Notes: generated by a model not told the origin, from the sequence alone. A stretch of DNA of 64,000 bases from SIG701 sp045611685 (GCA_045611685.1 JAZKXO010000079.1:1-64000), one strand, 5' to 3'; counted from the first letter of the stretch, positions 1 to 7,081 are shown. Numbers and translations: made by a program.

Positions 1-121
1 GGAATCTGACCCGCAGTAAACAAAGAAAAGGATTTTTGTGACGAAAAACTGCGAGACAAAACTGTGGTCAAAAATCTGCATATTTTAAAAAAGCGGGAAG
101 AAAACACCTAAATAGTGATAA

Positions 122-166
122 AAAATGACCTAAAGTGGAGAATAAATCTCCGCTTTAGGTCATTTT
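122..166 (-). terminator. Terminator of tRNA-Pro
   Basis: A long hairpin directly downstream, on the minus strand, of the tRNA-Pro gene. The arms AATGACCTAAAG and CTTTAGGTCATT are extended by an inner TGGAG/CTCCG pairing, and the minus-strand side ends in a T-run. The position and shape fit intrinsic termination of the tRNA transcript. Confidence 0.8.
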
Positions 167-168
167 CG

Positions 169-244
169 TGGTCGGAGTGACAGGACTTGAACCTGCGGCC
201 TGATGGTCCCAAACCACCCGCTCTACCAGCTGAGCCACACCCCG
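169..244 (-). tRNA. tRNA-Pro (UGG)
   Basis: On the minus strand this folds as a complete cloverleaf. The acceptor CGGGGTG pairs with CACTCCG, with one G-U pair. The D-arm is GCTCAGCTGGTAGAGC, the anticodon loop is TTTGGGA with anticodon TGG, and the T-loop is TTCAAGT. The 3' CCA is encoded. A strong hairpin terminator follows. The gene is the intact member of a degraded tandem series: fragments of the same tRNA and of its leader lie to its right. Confidence 0.96.
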
Positions 245-400
245 ATTTTTATTCGATTTTTCATTGATTTTGCGTAGAAGTGGGACAAACTGTGGTCAAA
301 CCCGATTTTTACGCTATTTTGAGATTTTGCAAAGTGCCGAAAATGCCCGTATTACAAGGCTTTTTCGCACTTTTGATTTTTCGATGCTGAGAAGTTTGTT

Positions 401-443
401 CACGCTCCCAAAGCACGCGCGCTACCAACTGCGCCACACCCCG
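401..443 (-). pseudogene. Truncated tRNA-Pro relic (5' half)
   Basis: The minus strand reads like the 5' half of a second tRNA-Pro(UGG): acceptor CGGGGTG, D-arm GGCGCAGTTGGTAGCGC and anticodon arm with CTTTGGGAG. The sequence then stops matching before the variable loop. The T-arm and the 3' acceptor strand are missing, so it cannot be a working tRNA. The interval 245-640 has no other convincing gene. It contains a copy of the tRNA leader near 302 and a further short match to the tRNA 5' end near 610-618. Confidence 0.85.
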
Positions 444-639
444 ATAAAGTTATTTAATTGTTTCAAAACGAGGCGAACCACCCGCGCTTCCTGTTGCGAC
501 TAAGGCTCTGTCTTCGTTCGTGTAACTCACTCGCCAATCGCCAAGTTGCTGCCTCTCGTTTTTCCTCGCTGTATCCGTCCCCGACGGCGCTCGGAAAAAC
601 TCCCCAACTACACCCCGATGGTTAGTCAGTTGTCGAATA

Positions 640-900
640 CTACTTCCTTTTTACTATCGCACACACGATTCCGATAACAACTGCCAAAGCAACAGCAATA
701 CACATACCCAAAATCATCGGAGATTCAAAAACGGACGCACTTGCAATCAAAATTGCCGTAGGGCCATCCGCTCCACCGATTACACCGATAGAATCCGATG
801 GCATATCCTTTTCGAAAAAGGCCATAGAAATTAAACTAATGCAAGGCAGAAGGAGCAGTGCCAGCACGATTGAAAACATCACTTTAAATCGTTGCTTCAT
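640..900 (-). CDS. Two-TM small protein with decarboxylase-beta motif
   Basis: An 86-residue protein. The ATG at 900 is chosen because AGGAGAG lies just upstream; an alternative upstream start would add 18 residues. A first hydrophobic segment spans about residues 9-29, a second about 61-83, and a basic end (KRK) follows. Between them is SIGVIGGADGPTAILIASA. This matches the GGADGPTAI signature of the beta subunit of Na+-translocating decarboxylases (OadB, GcdB, MmdB), whose Asp is essential for Na+ transport in the family. Full beta subunits are about 350-430 residues with around nine helices, so only the signature loop and two helices are present. No alpha, gamma or biotin carrier subunit is encoded nearby, and a near-consensus promoter precedes it. 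It is either a dedicated small membrane protein or a decayed fragment. Its function is unknown. Confidence 0.8.
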   Translation of the reverse strand: MKQRFKVMFSIVLALLLLPCISLISMAFFEKDMPSDSIGVIGGADGPTAILIASASVFESPMILGMCIAVALAVVIGIVCAIVKRK

Positions 901-957
901 CCACGTCTCTCCTACCGTTTTAATCGCATAATTTCTCGTTTGCCTAAACCACACTAA

Positions 958-986
958 ATTATATCGAAATTTATTCGATTTGTCAA
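958..986 (-). promoter_or_regulatory. Sigma-A promoter of the small membrane protein
   Basis: On the minus strand, TTGACA (986-981) and TATAAT (963-958) are separated by exactly 17 bp. The block TTTGAAAAACCC directly before the -35 resembles the upstream block of the rplJ and tRNA-Leu promoters. Confidence 0.85.
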
Positions 987-1053
987 GGGTTTTTCAAACA
1001 CGTTCGACAAGCAAGGCAGGGCGAGTTCCCTTCCCTTTTCCCCTCTCTGCATA

Positions 1054-2625
1054 CTATAAAATCTCGTATGCGTGATGCTTGCGATCAATAACCACGGCTG
1101 TGCTGTTCTCTATATTGAGGGAATATACGACAACCGCGGACAGCGGGGTGTCCTTGTGCCGCGCACACCAATCACGGCGAAGTGCGTTTTCTTCAGGATG
1201 ACGCGCATCTGGTATCGGGAAAGGCAGAGATGCATTCTCCCAAAGATACCAATCAAGCGTAAGATAGGTATCGACAAGTGTTTTATCTTGCGCCACGCTG
1301 TGGGCATATTCGCGAAAAGCAAGAAATGCTTCCCGCTGAGACAGGCTTCTCGGATGCGGAATTTTCTCAGCAAGCCCTTTATAAAATGAAAACGGGGAGT
1401 TCTTCCCTTTCAGCAAATACGAAATTGCAGTGGCAAAATGCCCGCTCCCGTGAAATCGATCGAGCACGTCGTCAATGACGTGGAGATGGTAAAGCTCCTC
1501 GTAGGACAGCGCATCACTGCACAGGACCTCGTAAGGCGCATTTTGAGAATAGCGGTAGCCCATATCCGCACAGCAGGCGCGCAACTTCGTTCCGGGCAGC
1601 AATTTCAAAAAGCCCAGCTGCAAAAGATCACAAGCAGGATAAAGCGCATCAAAAGACTCGGCGAAGCGGGCAAAGTTTTCATGTGGGAGTCCAGCGATCA
1701 GATCGGCGTGCAGATGAATATTGCCAAAGGAACGGATACGGGTGAGCGCTTCTATGATCTTCTCAGAATCAGACGTTCGACCGATCGCCGCGAGTGTCTC
1801 GTGATTCGTCGATTGAACGCCGCATTCGAGCTGGATGCGTCCTTTCGGCATCGCTTCGAGCGTTTTGAAATTCTCCTCGTCAAGCAGATCGGCACAGATC
1901 TCAAAATGATAGGTTTTCGTAAATTGCTCTCCTGCAATCGCCCGCCAGATCCGATCGGCACGCCGGCGATCAAAATTAAACGTACGGTCAACGAATTTAA
2001 TTACACGAACGCCGTCGATTTCCTCAAAGCGGCTAAGTTCGGCAATTGTAGTTTCTGCATCCTTGGCGCGAACACCGCGCGTAGCAGATGAAAGGCAGTA
2101 TGCGCAAGAGTATGGACAGCCACGCGAGGATTCATAATAGAAGATCCCACCGCTGTGAGAATCGGGCGGATATTCGTCGTATAGAATGCCGCCATCTGTA
2201 AAGCCTTCGTACGGGAGGCCCATAACGATCGTATGCCGCTCCGGGAATGCATTACAAAAAGAGACGAAAGCCCCTTCCCCTTCTCCGGCTATGATGTTAT
2301 CAACAAACGGATTTGCCGCAAAGAACGATTCGTTTTCAAAAGAGATTTCGGGACCGCCGAAAACGATTTTTGCATCGGGACAAACAGCGTGTAAATCGGA
2401 TGCAAGTGCAAGCATCTCCCTCCGATTCCAGATATAGACGGAAAAACCGTATACATCCGCATTTTCGCTGACGAGCGCTTGAAGAATATCCCTTGTCCGC
2501 TCTTTGAGAGATCTCTCGAGAACAGAAACGTCATACCCATGCCGCGACAGGTTTTTCGCAATACAGCGCACAGCAAGATTCGTATGCACGTACGAAGAAT
2601 TAAGCGCAAACAATGTAACTTTCAT
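1054..2625 (-). CDS. B12-binding radical SAM protein (DUF4080 type)
   Basis: A 523-residue protein with an N-terminal cobalamin-binding (Rossmann-like) region over about residues 1-130, including FSVYIWNR and VFGGPEISFE. A radical SAM core follows, with the CxxxCxxC cluster ligands at Cys170, Cys174 and Cys177 (SSRGCPYSCAYC). The C-terminal part of about 180 residues is typical of the DUF4080 group. Family members are annotated as cobalamin-dependent radical SAM enzymes, often presumed methyltransferases, but the substrate is generally unknown. The ATG at 2625 begins MKVTLFALNSSY, the usual start for the family. It lies 40 bp downstream of the small minus-strand gene ending at 2666, so the two may be cotranscribed. 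Confidence 0.93.
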   Translation of the reverse strand: MKVTLFALNSSYVHTNLAVRCIAKNLSRHGYDVSVLERSLKERTRDILQALVSENADVYGFSVYIWNRREMLALASDLHAVCPDAKIVFGGPEISFENESFFAANPFVDNIIAGEGEGAFVSFCNAFPERHTIVMGLPYEGFTDGGILYDEYPPDSHSGGIFYYESSRGCPYSCAYCLSSATRGVRAKDAETTIAELSRFEEIDGVRVIKFVDRTFNFDRRRADRIWRAIAGEQFTKTYHFEICADLLDEENFKTLEAMPKGRIQLECGVQSTNHETLAAIGRTSDSEKIIEALTRIRSFGNIHLHADLIAGLPHENFARFAESFDALYPACDLLQLGFLKLLPGTKLRACCADMGYRYSQNAPYEVLCSDALSYEELYHLHVIDDVLDRFHGSGHFATAISYLLKGKNSPFSFYKGLAEKIPHPRSLSQREAFLAFREYAHSVAQDKTLVDTYLTLDWYLWENASLPFPIPDARHPEENALRRDWCARHKDTPLSAVVVYSLNIENSTAVVIDRKHHAYEIL

Positions 2626-2665
2626 AAAAACTCCGTTTCTGTTTCGTTCTATTGTCTATTATACA

Positions 2666-3055
2666 TCACCGTCCACTCTTCGTCAACAATCGCTTAATTC
2701 CTTCGGCCATTCTGTGAATACGACGATCTCCCATTCTCTCAGGAACAAGAACGCCGTTCTCCCAGTGATGCACAAGGCTCTTTTTCCCGATGACGCGTCC
2801 GCGTCTGCGCACCGTGATCTTATATTCGACTACACAGCCGGTAACCGTGAACATAGTTCGGTACTCCGCAGTCAGGATACGCAAGCCACCCTCACGCTCC
2901 CGATTCAATTCTTCGGCATACGCTGAAGATGCATCGGCAAGCGATTTATAAAACGCGTTCATTCTCTCCGTCCCGTCTTTACTTCCTTCGTCTGAAAATT
3001 CGGGATAACTGATTCTCATATACGCTCCCGACACCAATTGCCGCCGTTCTGTCAA
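2666..3055 (-). CDS. Conserved hypothetical protein, 129 aa
   Basis: A 129-residue soluble protein with no signal peptide or membrane segment. The start is taken as TTG at 3055 because a perfect AGGAGG lies 7 bp upstream. The next in-frame ATG is residue 13 and has no comparable ribosome-binding site. It begins with YPEF and later has an alternating beta pattern (ILTAEYRTMFTV, VVEYKITVRRRGRVIGKK). This faintly recalls the DUF3298-like region of RsiV-type proteins, but the match is too weak to name. It sits between the divergent rarA promoter and the radical SAM gene and was probably transcribed with the latter. Confidence 0.75.
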   Translation of the reverse strand: MTERRQLVSGAYMRISYPEFSDEGSKDGTERMNAFYKSLADASSAYAEELNREREGGLRILTAEYRTMFTVTGCVVEYKITVRRRGRVIGKKSLVHHWENGVLVPERMGDRRIHRMAEGIKRLLTKSGR

Positions 3056-3122
3056 GATTTTTCCTCCTGCGCTGAAGTTGTTCCTTATCCATCATATGCG
3101 CACTGCAAATATGTCATACGTC

Positions 3123-3151
3123 TTGCATTTTTTTGCCGATTGCGGTATAAT
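3123..3151 (+). promoter_or_regulatory. Promoter of rarA
   Basis: TTGCAT (3123-3128) and TATAAT (3146-3151) have 17 bp spacing. Together with the AGAGG ribosome-binding site at 3169-3173 this places the start of rarA at ATG 3180. Upstream in-frame ATGs precede or overlap the promoter. Confidence 0.85.
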
Positions 3152-3179
3152 GGTAAAAACTACGTTTCAGAGGTTTTGT

Positions 3180-4460
3180 ATGCCGATCTCGTATCACAGC
3201 GCAACCCAGCCCGCCGCTGACAGACTTCGTCCCACCTCTTTTGACGACATGTCGGGGCAGGAGCATCTTATAGGACCGCGCGGCGTGCTCCGCCGCATTA
3301 CCGCCTCGGGTAAAATCCCCAGTATGATTTTCTTCGGCCCGCCCGGTACCGGCAAAACGACGGCGGCCACGATCATTGCCAATGCCTCCGGCATGACGCT
3401 GCGCCATTTGAATGCCACGACCGCTTCCCTCGCTGACGTGCGCGCGGTTGCCGCGGAAACCGAGGGCCTTCTCGGCGCGGGCGGTATCCTTCTGTATCTC
3501 GACGAGATCCAGTATTTCAACCGCAAGCAGCAGCAGTCATTGCTTGAATATATCGAAGACGGCAGAATTACGCTCATTGCCGCCACTACGGAGAATCCGT
3601 ACTATTACATATACGATGCGCTTCTCTCCCGCTGCTCCGTGTTTGAATTCAAGCCGGTGCCCGCAGACGCGATGACGACGCGCCTCACGAAGGCGTTTGA
3701 TCTAATCGCCGCCGAATCCGAAAAACCGCTGAGCGCCACGGAGGATGCACTCCGCTACATCGCATCCGTCTCGGGCGGAGACGTGCGCCGCGCCGTAACC
3801 ATGCTTGAGCAGGCGGTCGCATACGTAAAAACCGGAGACGAAACGGAAACAGTACTGACACAAGACGTCGCACGTCAGTTCGTTCCGTCCGTTTCCGCGG
3901 GAAATTTTGACGGAGACGGCGACGTCCATTACGACCTGCTCTCGGGACTGCAGAAATCCATCCGCGGCTCCGATCCGGATGCCGCAGTCTTTTACCTCGC
4001 CCGTCTTCTTGAAGGCGGTGACCTCATTTCCCCTTGCCGCAGACTCATGGTTATCGCAAGCGAGGATATCGGCGCGGCGTATCCGATGGCAGCGGTCATC
4101 ACCCGTGCGTGCGTGGACAGCGCCAAAGAACTCGGACTGCCGGAAGCACGTATTCCCCTCGCTAACGCCGCCGTTATGCTGGCGACGGCACCGAAATCAA
4201 ACTCTGCCTATGCGGCACTTGATGCGGCGGCGGCAGATATCCGTGCCGGCAAGGGCGGTGTCATTCCGAAGCATCTCTCCTCGCCGAGCTTCCCGGGATA
4301 CAAATATCCGCATGATTATACGTGTAACTACGTCCCCCAGCAGTATCTGCCCGACGATCTTAAAAACGCCAAATACTACTTTCCCGGTGACAACAAAACG
4401 GAAGCCGCGGCGGCTGCCTACTGGGAGAAAGCAAAAAAAGAGGGCGGGCGAAAAAAATAA
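3180..4460 (+). CDS. rarA: Replication-associated recombination protein A (AAA+ ATPase)
   Basis: A 426-residue RarA/MgsA family clamp-loader-like AAA+ ATPase that acts at stalled replication forks. Walker A is GPPGTGKT at residues 53-60 and Walker B is LYLDEI at about 105-110. Sensor 1 lies in ATTENPYYYIYDALLSR, which also supplies the arginine finger. The C-terminal tetramerisation domain has the hallmark IASEDIGAAYP and ends in the GYKYPHDY and YFPGD motifs. Length and domain order match the family. The start follows from the promoter and ribosome-binding site; translation from further upstream would begin before the mRNA. It is transcribed alone and is followed by the L10 operon promoter. 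Confidence 0.96.
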   Translation: MPISYHSATQPAADRLRPTSFDDMSGQEHLIGPRGVLRRITASGKIPSMIFFGPPGTGKTTAATIIANASGMTLRHLNATTASLADVRAVAAETEGLLGAGGILLYLDEIQYFNRKQQQSLLEYIEDGRITLIAATTENPYYYIYDALLSRCSVFEFKPVPADAMTTRLTKAFDLIAAESEKPLSATEDALRYIASVSGGDVRRAVTMLEQAVAYVKTGDETETVLTQDVARQFVPSVSAGNFDGDGDVHYDLLSGLQKSIRGSDPDAAVFYLARLLEGGDLISPCRRLMVIASEDIGAAYPMAAVITRACVDSAKELGLPEARIPLANAAVMLATAPKSNSAYAALDAAAADIRAGKGGVIPKHLSSPSFPGYKYPHDYTCNYVPQQYLPDDLKNAKYYFPGDNKTEAAAAAYWEKAKKEGGRKK

Positions 4461-4494
4461 TTTCCCGAAATTTGATAATTTTTTCAAAAACCTA

Positions 4495-4523
4495 TTGACA
4501 AGCACACCACACATCCATATAAT
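4495..4523 (+). promoter_or_regulatory. Promoter of the rplJ-rplL operon
   Basis: Consensus TTGACA (4495-4500), a 17 bp spacer and consensus TATAAT (4518-4523). The block TTTCAAAAACCTATTGACA at 4482-4500 recurs exactly at the tRNA-Leu promoter. Confidence 0.93.
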
Positions 4524-4538
4524 ATATATGTTGATCCA

Positions 4539-4672
4539 AAGACAGCAGGTTCCGGTAAAAGCATAGCTTTCCTGCCGAGGGGAGACTGAATACAAAAGTA
4601 TTTTGTCTTTTTTCGGCTTTTGCCGGAAAAAGACTTTTTCTTTTCCTGCCGTCTCGGTGCAAACTTTTACAA
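4539..4672 (+). ncRNA. Ribosomal protein L10 leader with attenuator hairpin
   Basis: The untranslated leader of rplJ has the L10-leader features AGACAGCAGG...CCTGCCGAGGGGAGACTG. In this family the L10(L12)4 complex binds the leader and represses its own operon. Within it, 4605-4640 forms a hairpin with arms GTCTTTTTTCGG and CCGGAAAAAGAC followed by TTTTTC, which looks like an intrinsic terminator. Control may therefore be by premature termination. The AAGGAGG ribosome-binding site lies just beyond the leader. Confidence 0.88.
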
Positions 4673-4685
4673 GGAGGAAATCTAA

Positions 4686-5255
4686 ATGCCTAACGCAAAA
4701 ATTCTGGAACAGAAGAAAGCCGTTGTTGAGTCTCTGACCGACAAAATGGGCCGTTCTGTTTCCGGTGTTCTCGTAAAGTATCAGGGTATCACCGTTGAAG
4801 ATGACACCAAGCTGCGCGCAGAACTCCGTAAGGCCAACGTGGAATACACCGTTCTCAAGAATTCCATCATCGGCCGTGCTTGCGATAATGCCGGCTACGC
4901 TGATCTCAAGAGCGAACTCACCGGTATGAACGCACTGGCTATCAGTTACGACGATCAGGTTGCTCCCGCAAAGATCCTCAAGGAATATGCGGAAAAGATC
5001 GAGTCCTTTGAACTCCGCGGCGGTTACGTTGACGGAAAAGTACTTGATGCAGCCGGCGTAAATGAACTCGCCAACATCCCGCCGAAGGAACAGCTCATCG
5101 GCAAGATCCTCGGAAGTCTCCAGGGATCCCTTTACGGCCTCGCATTTGCTCTTCAGGCTATCATCGACAAGAGCGGCGCAGAGGTTGCAGCTGAGGAAGC
5201 ACCTGTTGCTGCTGAAGAAGCTCCCGCAGCTGAGGCTCCCGCTGAGGAAGCGTAA
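4686..5255 (+). CDS. rplJ: 50S ribosomal protein L10
   Basis: A 189-residue L10 (uL10), the base of the ribosomal stalk. It binds 23S rRNA through its N-terminal domain and carries L7/L12 dimers on its C-terminal helix. The N-terminal region has the typical VKYQGITVEDDTKLRAELRK and VLKNSIIGRA segments. The C-terminus has an acidic, Ala/Glu-rich tail (EEAPVAAEEAPAAEAPAEEA) longer than in many L10 proteins. The start is fixed by AAGGAGG 9 bp upstream. It is cotranscribed with rplL under the L10 leader. Confidence 0.98.
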   Translation: MPNAKILEQKKAVVESLTDKMGRSVSGVLVKYQGITVEDDTKLRAELRKANVEYTVLKNSIIGRACDNAGYADLKSELTGMNALAISYDDQVAPAKILKEYAEKIESFELRGGYVDGKVLDAAGVNELANIPPKEQLIGKILGSLQGSLYGLAFALQAIIDKSGAEVAAEEAPVAAEEAPAAEAPAEEA

Positions 5256-5310
5256 TCTCCTCACCATTTTAACTTATTAAAATTTACACAAACATTTGGA
5301 GGTAAATACA

Positions 5311-5691
5311 ATGGCAAGCGAAAAGTCCGTACAGATTATTGAAGCAATCAAAGCTCTCACCATTCTTGAGCTCTCTGACCTGGTAAAGGCAATCGAAGAG
5401 GAGTTCGGCGTATCCGCTGCTCCCGTTGCAGTTGCAGGCGCTGCAGTTGCAGGCGCTGCTGCTCCCGCTGCTGAAGAGAAGACTGAGTTCGACGTAGTTC
5501 TCAAGTCCTTCGGCGACAACAAGCTCGGCGTTATCAAGGCCGTTCGCGAGATCACCGGTCTCGGTCTGAAGGAAGCTAAGGAGCTCGTTGAAGGCGCTCC
5601 GAAGACCCTCAAGGAAGGCGTTTCCAAGGCTGATGCAGAAGCTATCCAGAAGCAGCTCGCTGAGTCTGGCGCAGAAGTTGAGATTAAGTAA
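5311..5691 (+). CDS. rplL: 50S ribosomal protein L7/L12
   Basis: A 126-residue L7/L12 stalk protein that recruits translational GTPases. The N-terminal dimerisation domain (about 1-35) is followed by an Ala/Val/Pro-rich hinge. The C-terminal factor-binding domain has the canonical EKTEFDVVLKSFG and VRE.TGLGLKEAKELVEGAP pattern. ATG 5311 is preferred over an upstream in-frame GTG-type start because it has TTTGGAGG at proper distance and begins MASEKS. It lies 55 bp downstream of rplJ and is followed by a strong terminator. Confidence 0.98.
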   Translation: MASEKSVQIIEAIKALTILELSDLVKAIEEEFGVSAAPVAVAGAAVAGAAAPAAEEKTEFDVVLKSFGDNKLGVIKAVREITGLGLKEAKELVEGAPKTLKEGVSKADAEAIQKQLAESGAEVEIK

Positions 5692-5711
5692 TTTTTCTCT
5701 TGTAAAAGTAG

Positions 5712-5745
5712 GATCGCACGTCAAAAGACGTGCGATCTTTTTTTC
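5712..5745 (+). terminator. Terminator of rplJL
   Basis: A perfect 10-bp stem GATCGCACGT / ACGTGCGATC with loop CAAAAG, followed directly by a run of eight T. It is a classic intrinsic terminator. Confidence 0.95.
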
Positions 5746-5790
5746 TGATGATACAAATGGTGAAAAAAGCAAAAAATATTAAAAAAAGAC

Positions 5791-5819
5791 TTGCATTTCA
5801 AATCCAACTGTGATATAAT
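5791..5819 (+). promoter_or_regulatory. Promoter of tRNA-Trp
   Basis: TTGCAT (5791-5796), 17 bp, TATAAT (5814-5819), 12 bp before the mature tRNA. Confidence 0.88.
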
Positions 5820-5831
5820 ACCTCTGTTCAA

Positions 5832-5907
5832 AGGGGTATAGCTCAGTTGGTAGAGCAGCGGTCTCCAAAACCGCGTGTCCTGGGTTCGAGTCCTAGTGCC
5901 CCTGCCA
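5832..5907 (+). tRNA. tRNA-Trp (CCA)
   Basis: A complete cloverleaf: acceptor AGGGGTA/TGCCCCT, D-arm GCTCAGTTGGTAGAGC, anticodon loop CTCCAAA with anticodon CCA, T-loop TTCGAGT, discriminator G and an encoded CCA. It stands alone with its own promoter and terminator. Confidence 0.97.
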
Positions 5908-5916
5908 AGAAAAAAA

Positions 5917-5944
5917 GCCAAGTCGATTTAGACTTGGCTTTTTT
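5917..5944 (+). terminator. Terminator of tRNA-Trp
   Basis: Stem GCCAAGTC / GACTTGGC with loop GATTTA and a six-T tail. An A-run on the other side gives it a bidirectional look. Confidence 0.93.
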
Positions 5945-5952
5945 CCACAAAA

Positions 5953-6126
5953 TTTGCCCTTCGGGCAAGTGAAATAGCTTCACTATGAAATATTTGCTTC
6001 GCAAATGTGAAATATTCGCTGACGCGAATGTGGGCAAATTTCATTTCACGTTGCGACCGACGGGAGCAATATTTCACAATTCACGGAGTGAATTATTTCA
6101 CATTCGCCGCAAGGCGAATATTTCAC
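5953..6126. repeat. Cluster of palindromes linked by GTGAAAT/ATTTCAC
   Basis: About 174 bp containing at least six short hairpins: TTGCCCTTCGGGCAA, ATAGCTTCACTAT, ATTTGCTTCGCAAAT, ATTCGCTGACGCGAAT, AATTCACGGAGTGAATT and ATTCGCCGCAAGGCGAAT. Most are separated by GTGAAATA or its complement TATTTCAC. The stems differ in sequence but keep a 6-7 bp stem and a 3-5 nt loop. An outer pairing is also possible between AATTTGCCC near 5951 and GGGCAAATT near 6033. There is no coding potential. It resembles a compound palindromic intergenic repeat. Confidence 0.8.
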
Positions 6127-6149
6127 CTGAAAAATAATGAGATTTATGA

Positions 6150-6155
6150 TATAAT
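6150..6155 (+). promoter_or_regulatory. Probable -10 box of the orphan gene at 6182
   Basis: A consensus TATAAT lies 26 bp before the gene start. No good -35 hexamer is visible: the expected position falls at the edge of the palindrome cluster. Confidence 0.5.
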
Positions 6156-6181
6156 AACGGCAGAAAGGCGGTGAGTTGTAT

Positions 6182-6655
6182 ATGAACTTTTCTCATTGCG
6201 ATAAAGACGAAAAATATCTCTCTTTGCATGATTGCGTTGCCGAACAAGCCTATTTTGAAAATGGGAAGTTAGGCTTTGAATTTAACGACGGATTTTGGAT
6301 TTCGCCCGATCATCCCGAAAGTAATCTATCTAATCTTGTAAGAACGGATTTTTCTAAGGTAGAGTACACTTTGGCGGATGGCCGAGATTATAACGTTACT
6401 GTATATGTTTTCAAGAGATCTTTTGGTAAAAAGATGACCGGAAGCGAATGGACGCTTCAGGAACTGGTCAATAAAATAAATGCGGGAAAATGCAAATTGG
6501 AATTTTTGTATCAGTACCTTGACTACCATGCCCGAATGGTTGAGTGCGTGCTTCATTTCGACAAAAAGCCATACCACAAAAGATGTATCATGAAGATATC
6601 CTCTCCTGAAGTCAGTTATTATTGGAACAATTTGCGTGAAGATAGACCCTGGTAA
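6182..6655 (+). CDS. Hypothetical protein, 157 aa
   Basis: A 157-residue protein that I do not recognise. ATG 6182 is used; a TTG two codons earlier is possible, and AAAGGCGG precedes both. The protein is soluble, with no signal sequence and no clear catalytic motif. It begins NFSHCDKDEKYLSLHDCVAEQ and has an aromatic beta-rich centre (LGFEFNDGFWISPDH). The C-terminal part, YHKRCIMKISSPEVSYYW, is also beta-rich. The phrase LHDC near the N-terminus recalls small immunity-like or DUF-type proteins of Firmicutes, but this is only an impression. Codon use is more AT-rich than its neighbours, and it is isolated between the palindrome cluster and the riboswitch, which suggests recent acquisition. 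Confidence 0.7.
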   Translation: MNFSHCDKDEKYLSLHDCVAEQAYFENGKLGFEFNDGFWISPDHPESNLSNLVRTDFSKVEYTLADGRDYNVTVYVFKRSFGKKMTGSEWTLQELVNKINAGKCKLEFLYQYLDYHARMVECVLHFDKKPYHKRCIMKISSPEVSYYWNNLREDRPW

Positions 6656-6795
6656 GCCTCATTACACTGCCTCATTTACAAGCATGACATTGCGCTCCGG
6701 AAGATAGCGGCGGGGTGCAACACCCATCATCGCGAACAAGCGAAAGTGCCCGGGCAGGGTTTGTACAAAAAATTTTGCTTTTTTCAAAATACCTA

Positions 6796-6824
6796 TTGCA
6801 TAATAGCGAAATATGTAGTATAAT
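6796..6824 (+). promoter_or_regulatory. Promoter of the glycine riboswitch
   Basis: TTGCAT (6796-6801), 17 bp, TATAAT (6819-6824). A TTTCAAAATACC block precedes it, similar to the rplJ promoter. The preceding stretch 6656-6795 shows no gene or clear element. Confidence 0.88.
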
Positions 6825-6844
6825 ACAAAAAAATAATTTTTTGG

Positions 6845-7009
6845 ATGACGTTTGCAGGAAAAGCATTTGCTGCCGAAGGAGTAACACTCTCAGGCTTCCG
6901 GTATCCGGATGAAGACTGTAGACCGACAAAACTTTGGAGAACCTCATTCAGTTGAGTGCCGAAGGTGCAAGGCGTTTATCGCTAATCTCTCAGGCAAAAG
7001 GACAAAGTT
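6845..7009 (+). ncRNA. Tandem glycine riboswitch
   Basis: Two glycine aptamers in series. Aptamer 1 has CTGCCGAAGGAGTAAC followed by CTCTCAGG. The linker contains GATGAAGACTGTAGACCGAC. Aptamer 2 has TTTGGAGAAC, GTGCCGAAGGTGCAA and CTCTCAGGCAAAAGGAC, closed by ACTTTG/CAAAGT. These are the conserved family elements. It lies upstream of an AGCS amino-acid symporter, a well-known target gene, so it probably senses intracellular glycine and controls uptake or export. Confidence 0.95.
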
Positions 7010-7051
7010 TCAAGTTGATATCTTTGTGTTTTTGTTTGTGCGTTGATTTAG

Positions 7052-7081
7052 TGGTTTGCGTTTTTGCGCAAGCCATTTTTT
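7052..7081 (+). terminator. Expression-platform terminator of the riboswitch
   Basis: TGGTTTGCG pairs with CGCAAGCCA (one G-U) and is followed by TTTTTTG. It lies between aptamer 2 and the gene, so it is the likely on/off element. Tandem glycine riboswitches ahead of transport genes can be on or off switches; the sequence alone does not decide which applies here. Confidence 0.75.

Noticed and set aside
264..503. A 79-codon frame over the tRNA-Pro relics
   Set aside because: It reads through tRNA fragments and leader copies, has no ribosome-binding site, and its amino-acid content is not protein-like.
5953..6126. A CRISPR array
   Set aside because: The palindromes are different from each other, the spacing is irregular and too short, and there are no cas genes. 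No CRISPR-like array was found anywhere in the window.
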